Shown piece after piece: positions 52,400 through 61,453 of a stretch of 64,000 nucleotides of DNA. Both the position numbers and the translations under genes were made by a program. Each line of letters starts with the position of its first letter. Position 1 is the stretch's first letter. The stretch lies in contig WVZL01000004.1 of assembly GCA_011772495.1 (NCBI GenBank), positions 1 through 64,000 of the forward strand, in the 5' to 3' direction. Under the pieces are notes generated by a model. The model had not been told where the DNA came from, did not search any database, and was given only the letters and a program-made list of their open reading frames with translations. This DNA is from Candidatus Aminicenantota bacterium (lineage in GTDB: Bacteria > Acidobacteriota > Aminicenantia > Aminicenantales > Aminicenantaceae).

Positions 52400-54061
52400 T
52401 CATCTCTTCTTAGAGCTTCGCTTAAAAAGGATTTTTCTGGCATCGTAGACAATGATAGCAGCTAGGATTATCAAAATAAGGCTTACAATTCCCAAGAGAA
52501 AGCTCCTGGCTTTAAAAAAATTGTATCCCTGATAAGCTAAGGCGGCAAGAGTCGTCGTCAGCATGAAGTAAGCAGGATAAATCGTGTAGGCTTTGGGCTT
52601 TTTTATGCCCACCAGGAAAGAAGAGACAATAATCAAAGCCAAGGCAGCCACAAGTTGGTTTGAAGCGCCGAAGACTGGCCAGATGGCTTTATAGCCCTCT
52701 GTAACCCCCAGGATCGCGGCTAAAATAATTATGACCGATGAGGCTACCCATCTATTCCTGAAAAGGGGGATTTTTTGTCCTGCCAATTCAGTAAGAATGA
52801 ACCGTCCTAGTCTTGTTCCTGTATCTAGAGTTGTGAGGACAAAAGCATTGAGCATGATCATGCCGAAGAAGAGGCCTATGGTTAGAGAAAGCCCCGGGAG
52901 AGAAGAAATGAACCTTCCATATCCGGTAGCAAAAGCTTGGATGGGGTCTCCGAGGGAAGTCATTAAATACTGAAAGCCGAATTGACTCTTGGTACCCGAA
53001 GGGTCCCAGACCAAAGCGCCTGAGGCGATGAATATCACCAATCCTGCTAGGGCAGCCTCGGTGACCATTCCTCCGAATCCGATAATTTTTCCGCTTGATT
53101 CATCGGGAAGTTGTTTGGCTGTAGTCCCCCCAGCAACGACAGAATGAAAGCCGGAGATCGCTCCGCAGGCAATGATCACGAAGAGCATAGGCCAGAGAGG
53201 ACCACCTTTGCTGGAAAAAGATACAAAAGCAGGTGCACTCAAGGAAGGATTGGTGGCTAACAAACCAAGATAACCTAAGGCGAGCCCTAAGAAGAGAATC
53301 CAGGTGCTGATGTAATCCCTCGGCTGGAGGAGAAACCAGACTGGAAGGGAAGAGGCTATAAGACTATAGATAATCAGGATAAAGAACCAAAAGGTATGAT
53401 TTGGCAGGCCAAGAATTTTTGCCGGAAGAGAAATCGGGAATAGTTTTCCCAAGTAGATAAGCAGGAATAGAGCCACGAGAGCGGAAAGAGTTCCGGCAAG
53501 CACTTTGATGCCCTTTTTGTAGATCAACCAGCCGAAGATCATGGCAATGAAGATCAGGCCGAAAGTGGGAATGACTATTTCAGGCTGCGAGACAAGAGTT
53601 CGAGACGCAACTACGGCGAAGACAGCTATGACCAGCGCCAGGGCTAACCAAAGAAATACAGAAAATATTATTTTGGCTCTCGAGCCTAAGGTTTTTCTTG
53701 ATATATCGGCTAAAGAAGTCCCCTTATTCTGAACAGATATCATCAAGGACGTGTAGTCATGGACTGCTCCCAGAAAAACACTGCCTAAAGCAACCCACAA
53801 AGTGGCGCCAAGCCAGCCAAAATAAAGAACTCCTAACAGAGGACCCAGAATAGGGCCAGCACCCGCTATGGAAGAGAAGTGATGGCCGAAGAGAAGAGTT
53901 CTTTTGGCTGGAGAGTAGTCGACACCATCATTGAATTCTCTGGCAGGAGTTACTCGGCTGTTATCTGCTTGGATGACTCTCTTTTCTATAAAACTTCCAT
54001 AAATTTTATAGCCAAGCCCAAGCCAGACGATGAGAATGACGGCCACGATTAAGGCGTTCAT
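52400..54061 (-). CDS. cstA: CstA-type carbon starvation protein (peptide/pyruvate transporter family)
   Basis: GGAGG precedes ATG 54061. The 553-residue multi-spanning protein has the CstA signature FGHHFSSIAGAGPILGP, FGWLGATLWVALGSVFLGAVHD and SGFHSVVAGGTTAKQL, with GTRLGRFIL near residue 410. It is shorter than E. coli CstA (about 700 residues) but covers the conserved core. CstA proteins import peptides or pyruvate under carbon limitation. Next to OPT transporters it suggests reliance on amino-acid and peptide carbon. A shared promoter with the OPT gene is not evident. Confidence 0.93.
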   Translation of the reverse strand: MNALIVAVILIVWLGLGYKIYGSFIEKRVIQADNSRVTPAREFNDGVDYSPAKRTLLFGHHFSSIAGAGPILGPLLGVLYFGWLGATLWVALGSVFLGAVHDYTSLMISVQNKGTSLADISRKTLGSRAKIIFSVFLWLALALVIAVFAVVASRTLVSQPEIVIPTFGLIFIAMIFGWLIYKKGIKVLAGTLSALVALFLLIYLGKLFPISLPAKILGLPNHTFWFFILIIYSLIASSLPVWFLLQPRDYISTWILFLGLALGYLGLLATNPSLSAPAFVSFSSKGGPLWPMLFVIIACGAISGFHSVVAGGTTAKQLPDESSGKIIGFGGMVTEAALAGLVIFIASGALVWDPSGTKSQFGFQYLMTSLGDPIQAFATGYGRFISSLPGLSLTIGLFFGMIMLNAFVLTTLDTGTRLGRFILTELAGQKIPLFRNRWVASSVIIILAAILGVTEGYKAIWPVFGASNQLVAALALIIVSSFLVGIKKPKAYTIYPAYFMLTTTLAALAYQGYNFFKARSFLLGIVSLILIILAAIIVYDARKILFKRSSKKR

Positions 54062-54164
54062 AGTGCCTCCGGAATATTTGAATATAGTCTATATAGATTA
54101 AACTTTCAAGAAAAGTTAGGGTCAAGAACTCTCTTCAAATCCTTGATGGCAGAGGAGAGATTAA

Positions 54165-56066
54165 TTATTTAGAGGTTTTGTAGAAAAGATAAGCTACTAA
54201 TCCCAGAAAAGCGATCAGAGATACGAAGTCTGCGAGATTTTCAGGCCAGATCAGACCTATGCCTTGGGGTTTTGCCTTGGCGATATAGGCATAAATAGCT
54301 ATGGCAACTCCGGTGAGGCCTTCTCCGGCAATGAAACCGGAGCCCAGGAGGACTCCCTTTTCTCTTCGGCTTTGTTTCAGCTCTTCGTTCTTGGCTCTTC
54401 TTTCGACGAAAGACCTGACAAGTCCACCGACATAAATAGGAGTCATCGTGGAAAGGGGTAGATAAATACCTACCGCAAAAGGAAGAGAAGGGACGCCTAT
54501 GAGTTCAGCCACCACGGCGAAAGTTCCTCCGATAAAAACGAGTCCCCACGGCAGGTCGCCTCCGAGGACTCCTTCGATAACGGTTTTCATCAATACGGCC
54601 TGAGGGGCTGGAATGTCTGGAGAGCCAAAAGTAAAAGACTTACCCAAGAGCCAGACAGCCGCAGCGATGGCAAAAGCTGAGGTGATAACGCCTATCAATT
54701 CTGTGGTCTGTTGTCTTTTAGGCGTGGCTCCGATGATATAGCCAGCTTTGAGGTCTTGAGAGATGTCCCCTGCGATCGAGGCTCCTACGCAAACCACTGT
54801 TCCCACAGTTATGGCCGTGGCTTGACCGAGCAAGTCTGTCCACCCTAAAGCATAGAATAAAAGGCTGGTTCCTAAGAGAGTCACTATGGTCATTCCTGAG
54901 GTCGGATTTGAAGTGACGCCGACCATGCCCACGATTCGAGAAGACACGGTGACAAAACAGAAAGCAAAGACGACTATGCAGACGGAAGCAATGATTCTAA
55001 CCAGAAAAGTCGTTTGGATTCCGAGGATTTGTGGGGAGAGAATCAGAATAGCGGCCACGATGAGAATCCCAGAAAAAAGGACAGTGATGGGGAGATCAGT
55101 TTCTGTTCTCTTTTTTTTCAAGCCTCCCTCAGCTCTTCCGATTTTGAATTCTTTGATGCTGATCTTCAAAGAGTTGAACATGGTGGGGAAGGACTTGACG
55201 ACCGTAATGAGTCCACCCATTGCCACTGCACCGGCTCCCACATACCTGATGTATTTTTCCCATATTTCGGAGGCTGGCATCTCTGCTATGGAATGAACGG
55301 TCTCAGGAAATAAAGGAATGCTCAGGTGCTCTCCGAAGTAGGCAATGAGAGGAATTATTCCTATCCAAGAGAGTAAGCCTCCGGCTACCATTATACCAGC
55401 GATACGGGGGCCAAGGATGAAGCCAACGCCAAGCAGGGCAGGGGTAGGTTCCATACCCAGCAGAGCCTTCTTCAGGACAGGAATCTTGAGATAGATTTTG
55501 TCCGGCCAGAGACGGAGAAATCCAATCAGACTCTTGAAGATAAAACCAACTCCTAGGCCAAGAAAGACATTTTTTGCCTTGGCTCCACCCTCATCGGCGG
55601 CTATTAAGACTTGGGCGCTGGCTGTTCCTTCAGGGTAAGGCAGAACACCATGTTCTCGGACAATTAGGAATCTTCGCAGAGGAATCATGAAGAGCACACC
55701 CAGGACTCCACCTAATAGAGCTAGAATGCCTATTTTAAAAATGCTAGGATTAAATCCCCATAGAAATAGAGCAGGAATGGTAAAAATGATCCCGGAGGCG
55801 AGAGAAGAACTGGCTGATCCCGTGGTTTGAGATATGTTACAATCTAAAATTGTGCTCTTGCCAATGATGGGAACCAAAGCTCTGAATACAGCCACAGAAA
55901 TCACTGCGAGGGGGATGGCGGTGCTTATAGTCAGCCCCACTCTCAGACCTAAGTATGCATTGGCAGACCCAAAGACAATGCCAAAGATGGCGCCAACGAT
56001 GATGGCCTTTAAACTGATATCTTTGTAGTTCGTAAGATCGGGAACATAAGGTTTATGCTCGTTCAT
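54165..56066 (-). CDS. Second OPT-family oligopeptide transporter
   Basis: The 633-residue protein is a paralogue of the product of 39509-41533. Shared features are YVPDLTNYKDISLKAIIVG at the N-terminus, ANAYLGLRVGLTISTAIPLAV, LPYPEGTASAQVL, MVGVTSNPTSGMTIVTLL and VPSLPFAVGIYLPLSTM. About 14-16 helices are expected. AAGGATATCTCCC before ATG 56066 is a moderate ribosome binding site. Its C-terminal stop is 103 bases before the cstA start. It is probably a proton-linked peptide transporter with unknown substrate. Confidence 0.88.
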   Translation of the reverse strand: MNEHKPYVPDLTNYKDISLKAIIVGAIFGIVFGSANAYLGLRVGLTISTAIPLAVISVAVFRALVPIIGKSTILDCNISQTTGSASSSLASGIIFTIPALFLWGFNPSIFKIGILALLGGVLGVLFMIPLRRFLIVREHGVLPYPEGTASAQVLIAADEGGAKAKNVFLGLGVGFIFKSLIGFLRLWPDKIYLKIPVLKKALLGMEPTPALLGVGFILGPRIAGIMVAGGLLSWIGIIPLIAYFGEHLSIPLFPETVHSIAEMPASEIWEKYIRYVGAGAVAMGGLITVVKSFPTMFNSLKISIKEFKIGRAEGGLKKKRTETDLPITVLFSGILIVAAILILSPQILGIQTTFLVRIIASVCIVVFAFCFVTVSSRIVGMVGVTSNPTSGMTIVTLLGTSLLFYALGWTDLLGQATAITVGTVVCVGASIAGDISQDLKAGYIIGATPKRQQTTELIGVITSAFAIAAAVWLLGKSFTFGSPDIPAPQAVLMKTVIEGVLGGDLPWGLVFIGGTFAVVAELIGVPSLPFAVGIYLPLSTMTPIYVGGLVRSFVERRAKNEELKQSRREKGVLLGSGFIAGEGLTGVAIAIYAYIAKAKPQGIGLIWPENLADFVSLIAFLGLVAYLFYKTSK

Positions 56067-56147
56067 GGGAGATATCCTTTTCCAAAAATTTTAAACTGAG
56101 CAGGAGTTTAGCATATTCAAAATTTTATTTCTAACACAAAGTATTCT

Positions 56148-57203
56148 TTACTTACGAATGATCAGGTTTTTTACGGTATCTTCCCAATTGAACATGGAGA
56201 TAAATTCGTAAGCCTTTTGACCCATTTTTTCCGCCAGATCTTCCCTCTCCGCAAGTTCATCGATTTTTTCAGCAATTTTTTTGGGGTCAGGATCCAGGAC
56301 ATGTCCTGTTTGGCCATTATTGACTAATTCAGTAGGACCTCCGCTATCATAAGTGGTCAGCACGGGTTTCCGGGAGGCAAAGGCTTCTGCAGTGACAAAA
56401 CCATAATCTTCTCTCAAGGGGCTGAAAAACACAGCCCGACACCGAGCATAATGATCGAGGAGTGTCTCTTCATCTGTTTGACTCAAAATAAAGACTCTTT
56501 TTTCAAGATGGCTTTCTTTTATTCTTGAGGAAAGGTTTTTGTATTCTGATCCTTCTCCCATGATGAAGGCCTTGCACTCTTTGTTCTTGACATGCTTGAA
56601 GGCTTCGATGAGTAGATCCATTCTTTTTAGCTTTTGAAGTCTGGAGACAGAAAAGATGAAATTTTGATAAGAATCTGTTCGGTATGATCTTGGAGGAGCC
56701 GGTGGGTAGAGAACTTCAGCTTTGATGTTTCCCCATCTTCTCAATCTCGCCTGTACAGTTTTAGAGATGGAAAATAATTTGGTAACGTTGTGTTTCAGAA
56801 GATAAGAATCGAGGGAATGAATGATGGGTTTTTTTAAGCTTTCTTTTATTTTTCCTCTGAGGCCGCTCTGGGAGCTAAGAATTTCCCACAAATCATAATA
56901 TTCTCTTGGGCGATGCGTGAGCCAGCAGACATGAAGGGGATGCTTTACCGCATAACTCGGATAGCGGAAAGAGATCACTTGGTGGATTTTCCTTTCTAAA
57001 CCATCTTGCTGCACATCTGTCAATCGGGTCGCCAGGTAGGCTTGGAACAAGCGACCGAATCTGTTTGAGGGAGTGAGAAAAAGATCGGCCTCGTATCCGA
57101 GTTCTTTTAAGGCCTGAACAGTGCAGCGGGCGATCGTCAGATGTCCTCCCTCGACAAAGGGCACATCAGAGGTAACCGCGACAATTCTTTTGCTCTTAGG
57201 CAT
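56148..57203 (-). CDS. GT4-type glycosyltransferase
   Basis: The 351-residue protein has an N-terminal Rossmann-like half (VTSDVPFVEGGHLTIARCTV) and the GT4 C-terminal half with FIFSVSRLQKLKRMDLLIEA, AFIMGEGSEYKNLSSRI, and the EX7E region FFSPLREDYGFVTAEAFASRKPVL. These bind the nucleotide-sugar donor. The acceptor is unknown, likely a cell-surface polysaccharide. AGGGAAAACG precedes ATG 57203. The next gene upstream on the same strand (deoA-like) has a stop 47 bases away. No wider glycan cluster is present apart from rfbD at 61454. Confidence 0.88.
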   Translation of the reverse strand: MPKSKRIVAVTSDVPFVEGGHLTIARCTVQALKELGYEADLFLTPSNRFGRLFQAYLATRLTDVQQDGLERKIHQVISFRYPSYAVKHPLHVCWLTHRPREYYDLWEILSSQSGLRGKIKESLKKPIIHSLDSYLLKHNVTKLFSISKTVQARLRRWGNIKAEVLYPPAPPRSYRTDSYQNFIFSVSRLQKLKRMDLLIEAFKHVKNKECKAFIMGEGSEYKNLSSRIKESHLEKRVFILSQTDEETLLDHYARCRAVFFSPLREDYGFVTAEAFASRKPVLTTYDSGGPTELVNNGQTGHVLDPDPKKIAEKIDELAEREDLAEKMGQKAYEFISMFNWEDTVKNLIIRK

Positions 57204-57249
57204 CGTTTTCCCTATTGTATTAAATATTCAAGAAATAATCTAAAGATTC

Positions 57250-58386
57250 TTATCCAAGGTGACTATTTCTTACGCTCTCGATAATAAAAGGCTTAAACCC
57301 AGGAGGTTTTTTTGATAGGATAAAGGCCTTTTTTAATCTGTTCCCAAGAACAGGCCAAGGACCAGCATCATTGAGATGAACTTCAGCTATGACTTCATCC
57401 TCTTCAATTCTATCGCCGATCTTCTTAAAGATTAGAAATCCTGTTCTGTCGCTATCTGGCTGGCTGGTGGTGAATTCGTGCCATAAATGATTCATTTCTT
57501 CCATCTTTATCCTTTGGAGATAGCCTGTTCTTGGAGACAATAATATTTTCCTTATTTTAGCTCGGGGGAAAAGGGAGCCATCGCTGAACAGGAGCGAGTT
57601 TCCTCCTTGAGCCATGACGATTTCTTCGAATTTCCTCAGAGCTTGCCTTTCTTCTATTTTCCTCTTAAGCCAGCTCTTGGCTTCTGTTTTGGTCTTAAAT
57701 TTTCTGGCTAAAAGGAGCATTTCTGATCCTAGCTCGAGGACAAGCTTCAACACATCCAAAGGACCATTTCCTTTTAGGGTCTTGGCCACTTCTCTCACTT
57801 CTAAACAATTTCCGATGGATTCCCCCAGAGGTTGATTCAGGTTATTCAAGATAAAACAAGAGCCTATTTCTAATCGTTTGCATAGCTTTTCAAGCGAGGA
57901 GATAAAGATCTTGGCTTCCTGCCGACTCATGAGCGAGGAACCTTCGCCGACCTTGACATCGAAGACGATTCCCTGCATCCCTCCGACCAATTTTTGGCTT
58001 AGGACAAGCTTCTCGATTTCAGCGAGACCTTTTCCCGCAGTTGAAGACTCGTCGAATTCATAAATTCTCTTGAATGAGCTTGCAGTCTGATCAGGAATCG
58101 CTGCTATGGCGCTTCCAACCTTTAGCAGTTGCTTCTTTAATTCTTGGAGGCTGAGGGAAATTCTTACTCCTGGGATAGATGCAAATTTATCCAGACTATT
58201 ATCCTGAGCGCTTGGAGAAGAGGATAATATCAGAGGTATAGAAACCCCAGCTGAAGACACAAGCGGGGCAAGAATCAGTGGAGTTTTGTTGCCCAGGGCT
58301 CCTGTAGAACAGAATCCGATCCTTGGATAATTTTGGCACTGGAAGTCGATATTTGGTCCTCCGCTAGGATATTGACTTCAAGGCAT
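57250..58386 (-). pseudogene. Degenerate thymidine phosphorylase (DeoA) homologue with UGA at codon 3
   Basis: The conserved frame from 58377 to 57250 matches DeoA from its KTSLILAPLV segment onward (STGALGNKTPLILAPLV, then LDKFASIPGV, GIVFDVKVGEGSSLM, QPLGESIGNCLEV). Key parts are altered: the DKHSTGG region reads GFCSTGA, the GRGLGHTGGT loop is replaced by SSSPSAQDNS, and the YALRD and SIMSKK-type catalytic pieces read YEFDE and LVLSQK. An ATG at 58386 with AGAGGA upstream is in frame but is followed by TGA at 58380-58378. The N-terminal alpha domain is missing. If translation starts at the inner GTG 58260, a 336-residue product results. It is a pseudogene or a repurposed protein. Confidence 0.7.
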
Positions 58387-58535
58387 CCTTACGGTCCTCT
58401 TAAGATTTCTTAGAAACATAAAACCATACTTCTCCAGCAAGCAGACGTTTCAAGGAAGATGAGCTCTTGGAGAAGACCAATTGTGTTAGAGTTATTATTT
58501 CCGGCCTTGGTCAAGAAAGATACTCGGTGATTCTA

Positions 58536-58931
58536 TTATCTTAACGTATCAAGCGCTCTTTTATTGTCGCTGGTCTTGAAAACCAAGAGTGCCTTTCCTA
58601 CCTCGGCTGAGGTACCGTAGCAGTATTCGATGTTGATGACTGCATTTCCGAGTAAAGCGCCAATTTCTGCTCCTGCCCCGATACGATCGCTGATTTGAAC
58701 CGTGATAACCTCGTTCATCATGACTTCAAACCCCATGGCTTTCAAGGCTTTGTTAGCTTTTTTATTTTCCGAAGTCACCAGCAAAAAATGCCCTTTATCT
58801 TCTTCTGAATAAGCACAAAGGGCTCTGAGATTTATTCCCGCATTAGCTAGCGTACCGAGGACTCGGCCTAAAATTCCAGTCTCATTGGGTGTGATCACAT
58901 GAAGCTCAGTTTCTTTTGTTACGTTGTGCAC
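58536..58931 (-). CDS. ACT-domain protein
   Basis: The start is GTG 58931 with AAAGGAGGA upstream. The 131 residues show two ACT-like units: ELHVITPNETGILGRVLGTLANAGINLRAL (first, typical ligand-binding glycine-rich turn) and TVQISDRIGAGAEIGALLGNAVINIEYCYG (second). Such tandem ACT proteins bind amino acids and regulate enzymes or transcription. No effector domain is attached. It lies 149 bases upstream of the degenerate deoA gene and may be unrelated to it. The partner is unknown. Confidence 0.85.
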   Translation of the reverse strand: MHNVTKETELHVITPNETGILGRVLGTLANAGINLRALCAYSEEDKGHFLLVTSENKKANKALKAMGFEVMMNEVITVQISDRIGAGAEIGALLGNAVINIEYCYGTSAEVGKALLVFKTSDNKRALDTLR

Positions 58932-59018
58932 TTTTGGTCCTCCTTTAATAAGCTCCCATTATACCAGAAGTCTCAGGATAAACAAAAAAAATATAAAAGA
59001 AAGTGGTGTGAGATATAT

Positions 59019-59048
59019 TTGTTTTCGGATCATTTTTTGGCATATAAT
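59019..59048 (+). promoter_or_regulatory. Candidate promoter for the amidotransferase gene
   Basis: TTGTTT (59019-59024) and a perfect TATAAT (59043-59048) are 18 bases apart. The start codon is 20 bases after the -10 element and has no clear ribosome binding site, so the leader would be about 14 bases. Confidence 0.4.
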
Positions 59049-59068
59049 TTGGAATCTGGATTCTTTGG

Positions 59069-59779
59069 ATGGCAAGAAGAGAAAAGACAAAAACTAAGTT
59101 GGCTATAATCGATAATTCCATTAACTCCGAAATTTATAATCCGCTGGAGCATTGGGGGCCTTTCGTGAATACGGATTGGACTTCTTATAAGGCCACCAAG
59201 AGCCATTTTCCTCGAATCCAAGATGGCTACACTCATCTTCTTCTCACTGGTTCTGAAGCTTCTATCTTAGAAAGAGAGAGTTGGGTACATGAAGAAATTG
59301 AAGTTGTCCTGCAGGCGGTAGAGAAGGGCATTTCTGTCTTGGGAAGCTGCTACGGACATCAACTTTTGGCTTTGGCTTTGGCGGGTTCAGCCCATGTCAG
59401 GCGAAGCGAGAGGCCAGAGATCGGCTGGATTTCTATCGATATCAAAGAGACACATAATATTTTAGGTCCAGCAAATCGTGCTTGTTCGTTTTCTATACAT
59501 TTTGATGAAGTTGTTAACCTAGAAGAGCCCTTTCTCATCCTTGCTTCTTCCAAACATTGCCGGATTCAAGCCTTTCAGTGGGAAGAAAAGCCTGTATGGG
59601 GAATTCAAATCCACCCCGAGATTGGAGTATCTTCAGCTAAAGAATTGTTGAAGACTCTAATCAATCAGAATCCGGGGAATAAGGGCCTTTTTAGGGATGC
59701 CCTAGAATCGAAACCAAGGGATTCGAAACTTATCTATCCTATTGTTAGGGCATTTCTAAAACCTAGAAGAAGTTCTTAA
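59069..59779 (+). CDS. Class I glutamine amidotransferase-like protein
   Basis: The 236-residue protein has the triad glutaminase fold: nucleophile cysteine in VLGSCYGHQLLALAL (GxCxGxQ), histidine and glutamate in WGIQIHPEIGV. It resembles GMP synthase-like stand-alone GATase domains. No synthetase partner is adjacent. Typical roles are glutamine or gamma-glutamyl hydrolysis. ATG 59069 has no good ribosome binding site. The N-terminal MARREKTKTKLAIIDNSINS fits the family. It is monocistronic, between the ACT gene (minus strand) and the PKD-domain gene. Confidence 0.83.
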   Translation: MARREKTKTKLAIIDNSINSEIYNPLEHWGPFVNTDWTSYKATKSHFPRIQDGYTHLLLTGSEASILERESWVHEEIEVVLQAVEKGISVLGSCYGHQLLALALAGSAHVRRSERPEIGWISIDIKETHNILGPANRACSFSIHFDEVVNLEEPFLILASSKHCRIQAFQWEEKPVWGIQIHPEIGVSSAKELLKTLINQNPGNKGLFRDALESKPRDSKLIYPIVRAFLKPRRSS

Positions 59780-59833
59780 ATATATCGATTTTTTTGGCTT
59801 TTGTAGAGAAGGGGATAAATAGTCTTTTTTTTC

Positions 59834-59863
59834 TTGACAAATAAAATTTTTTATATTTACATA
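59834..59863 (+). promoter_or_regulatory. Candidate promoter for the PKD-domain protein gene
   Basis: Perfect TTGACA (59834-59839) is followed after 18 bases by TACATA (59858-59863), which is weak. TATAAG at 59862 is an alternative -10 but with a 22-base spacer. Confidence 0.35.
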
Positions 59864-59913
59864 TAAGCACCATAATCCAAATAATTTAAACAATGAGCCG
59901 AAAGGAGGCTGGA

Positions 59914-61356
59914 ATGAGAAACAAAAAATTAGTGCTTTTAATTGCCGGATTGCTCTTAATTTCTACTATAGGTTCCTTTGCCGAGACAAAAAAACTCAGA
60001 CAGATTGGTCAATACACATTAAGTCGATGCAAAGGAGGAATTCCTACTGCTGAAGTGATGAAAAGTATTGTTGATAGATATGCTGGTGATATCAAGTACG
60101 GTTTTGACCTGGTTGGCTACGGAGACCTTTATCTTCCTTTTATGGATCAGCTCAAGACCGCTTCTTTTGTAGAAAAATCTTTGCCTATTGGTGACAAAAT
60201 GGTTTGGATGCTCTTTCGCTCTAGAGGCAGGGTAAAAGCTGTTGAAGACCTCGAATGGGCAGGAAAAGCCCCGTTAGACGTCTTCTCTTTCACGGTGAAA
60301 AAAAATTATAAGATCTACGAATTCATCATGCCAAAACCTTGTGGAAATGTATCCCTCCGGAAAGTTGAAGAATTCATTCCCACTGCCGTTTGTGACTTAA
60401 AAGTTTCGCCTTCCAAGGCTAACCTGAATGATCCCATCACTATAGATATGAGTGGTTCTCAGCACGCGAAATCTTTACAGGTTGATGTTTTCAATGCCCA
60501 GGGAACTAAAGTCGCTTCCAAAGCCTTAGCCCCTGATTCTCCTAAATGGCAAACAAGCTTTGATAAGCCTGGAGAATTTACTTTCAAAGGAAAAGCTGTC
60601 AACATTAAGGGTGAAGCCTCTACCTGCGAAGCCAAAGTTTATATCAATTATCCTCCGGAATGCAGTCTGAACTTGTCTACCACAAAAGACTATGTAGGCA
60701 TACCTATCATTATTGATGCTTCAGGATCCAGTGATTCCGATGGGCAAGTCGTTAAAGCAGAATTTGAGATTACTGACGAGGCTGGAAATGTGGTGGATAA
60801 GTACACGGTTACTCAAAAGCCTTTCTCCTGGGAAAAAGTGTTTGAAACACCCGCGCCTTACACAGTGACTCTAGTGGTTACTGATGATTTTGGAGGAGTT
60901 TCTAAGCCTTGCCGAGCTGGATTAGAAGCCGCCCAGAAGACGTTATTTGTTATGGTCGAAGCTATGCCTTTATGGGCTCGGGGAAGCTATGGAGCCTACC
61001 TTGGCGCGAGGGCAGGTATAGTCTACAAGATTGTTCCTGGCACCTTAGATCTTGTGCTCTCTGGTGGAGGAGCTTTCTCCCTTAAGGACGAGCCTTGGAA
61101 ATCTTTCTTCACCGCCAACTTCCTTCTCAATGTCCATGCTGGGCCTGTCTTTTTCGGTGGTGGAGCGGGCATCAGCACTAAAGTTAAGGAAACAAGGGAG
61201 TCTGATTTCGAATTGGTCGGCAGTCTGGGATTCAATCTCTTTGACAAAAATACCTCTGCCGCTGCCCTCTTCGGAGAAGTACGAGTTCCAGTCGGAGATG
61301 AACGGTCTTTCTCGGATCATCATAAATTAGTTCTTGGTTTCAGGTTCCTGTTCTGA
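59914..61356 (+). CDS. Outer-membrane-type protein with PKD-like domains
   Basis: AAAGGAGG at 59901-59908 favours ATG 59914 over ATG 59893. The 480-residue product has a signal peptide (NKKLVLLIAGLLLISTIGSFAE), an N-terminal domain of unknown type and two PKD/Ig-like units (about residues 162-240 and 248-340; DPITIDMSGSQ and IPIIIDASGSSDSDG carry the PKD-type motifs). A C-terminal ~120-residue stretch of alternating residues ends in the aromatic LGFRFLF, as in outer-membrane barrels (GAYLGARAGIVYKI; VFFGGGAGISTKV). It is probably a surface or envelope protein. Function is unknown. A strong terminator follows. Confidence 0.75.
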   Translation: MRNKKLVLLIAGLLLISTIGSFAETKKLRQIGQYTLSRCKGGIPTAEVMKSIVDRYAGDIKYGFDLVGYGDLYLPFMDQLKTASFVEKSLPIGDKMVWMLFRSRGRVKAVEDLEWAGKAPLDVFSFTVKKNYKIYEFIMPKPCGNVSLRKVEEFIPTAVCDLKVSPSKANLNDPITIDMSGSQHAKSLQVDVFNAQGTKVASKALAPDSPKWQTSFDKPGEFTFKGKAVNIKGEASTCEAKVYINYPPECSLNLSTTKDYVGIPIIIDASGSSDSDGQVVKAEFEITDEAGNVVDKYTVTQKPFSWEKVFETPAPYTVTLVVTDDFGGVSKPCRAGLEAAQKTLFVMVEAMPLWARGSYGAYLGARAGIVYKIVPGTLDLVLSGGGAFSLKDEPWKSFFTANFLLNVHAGPVFFGGGAGISTKVKETRESDFELVGSLGFNLFDKNTSAAALFGEVRVPVGDERSFSDHHKLVLGFRFLF

Positions 61357-61376
61357 TCTTCAGAAGATCGCTGCTG

Positions 61377-61412
61377 AAAAAGGCCAAGGAGATCCTCCTT
61401 GGCCTTTTTTTA
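61377..61412 (+). terminator. Strong intrinsic terminator after the PKD-domain gene
   Basis: A perfect 15-bp stem (61377-61391 with 61395-61409) with a three-base loop contains GGCCAAGGAG/CTCCTTGGCC and ends in a run of T residues. With the A-run on the 5' side it could also work in the opposite direction. Confidence 0.9.
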
Positions 61413-61453
61413 TAGAGTACGATCAAACCCTTTAAGAGATAGTCACTATTTAA

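Noticed and set aside
58378-58380. UGA at codon 3 of the DeoA homologue as selenocysteine or a recoded tryptophan
   Set aside because: No SECIS-like stem is evident, the position is not a known selenocysteine site, and TGA ends several other genes here, so standard stop usage applies.
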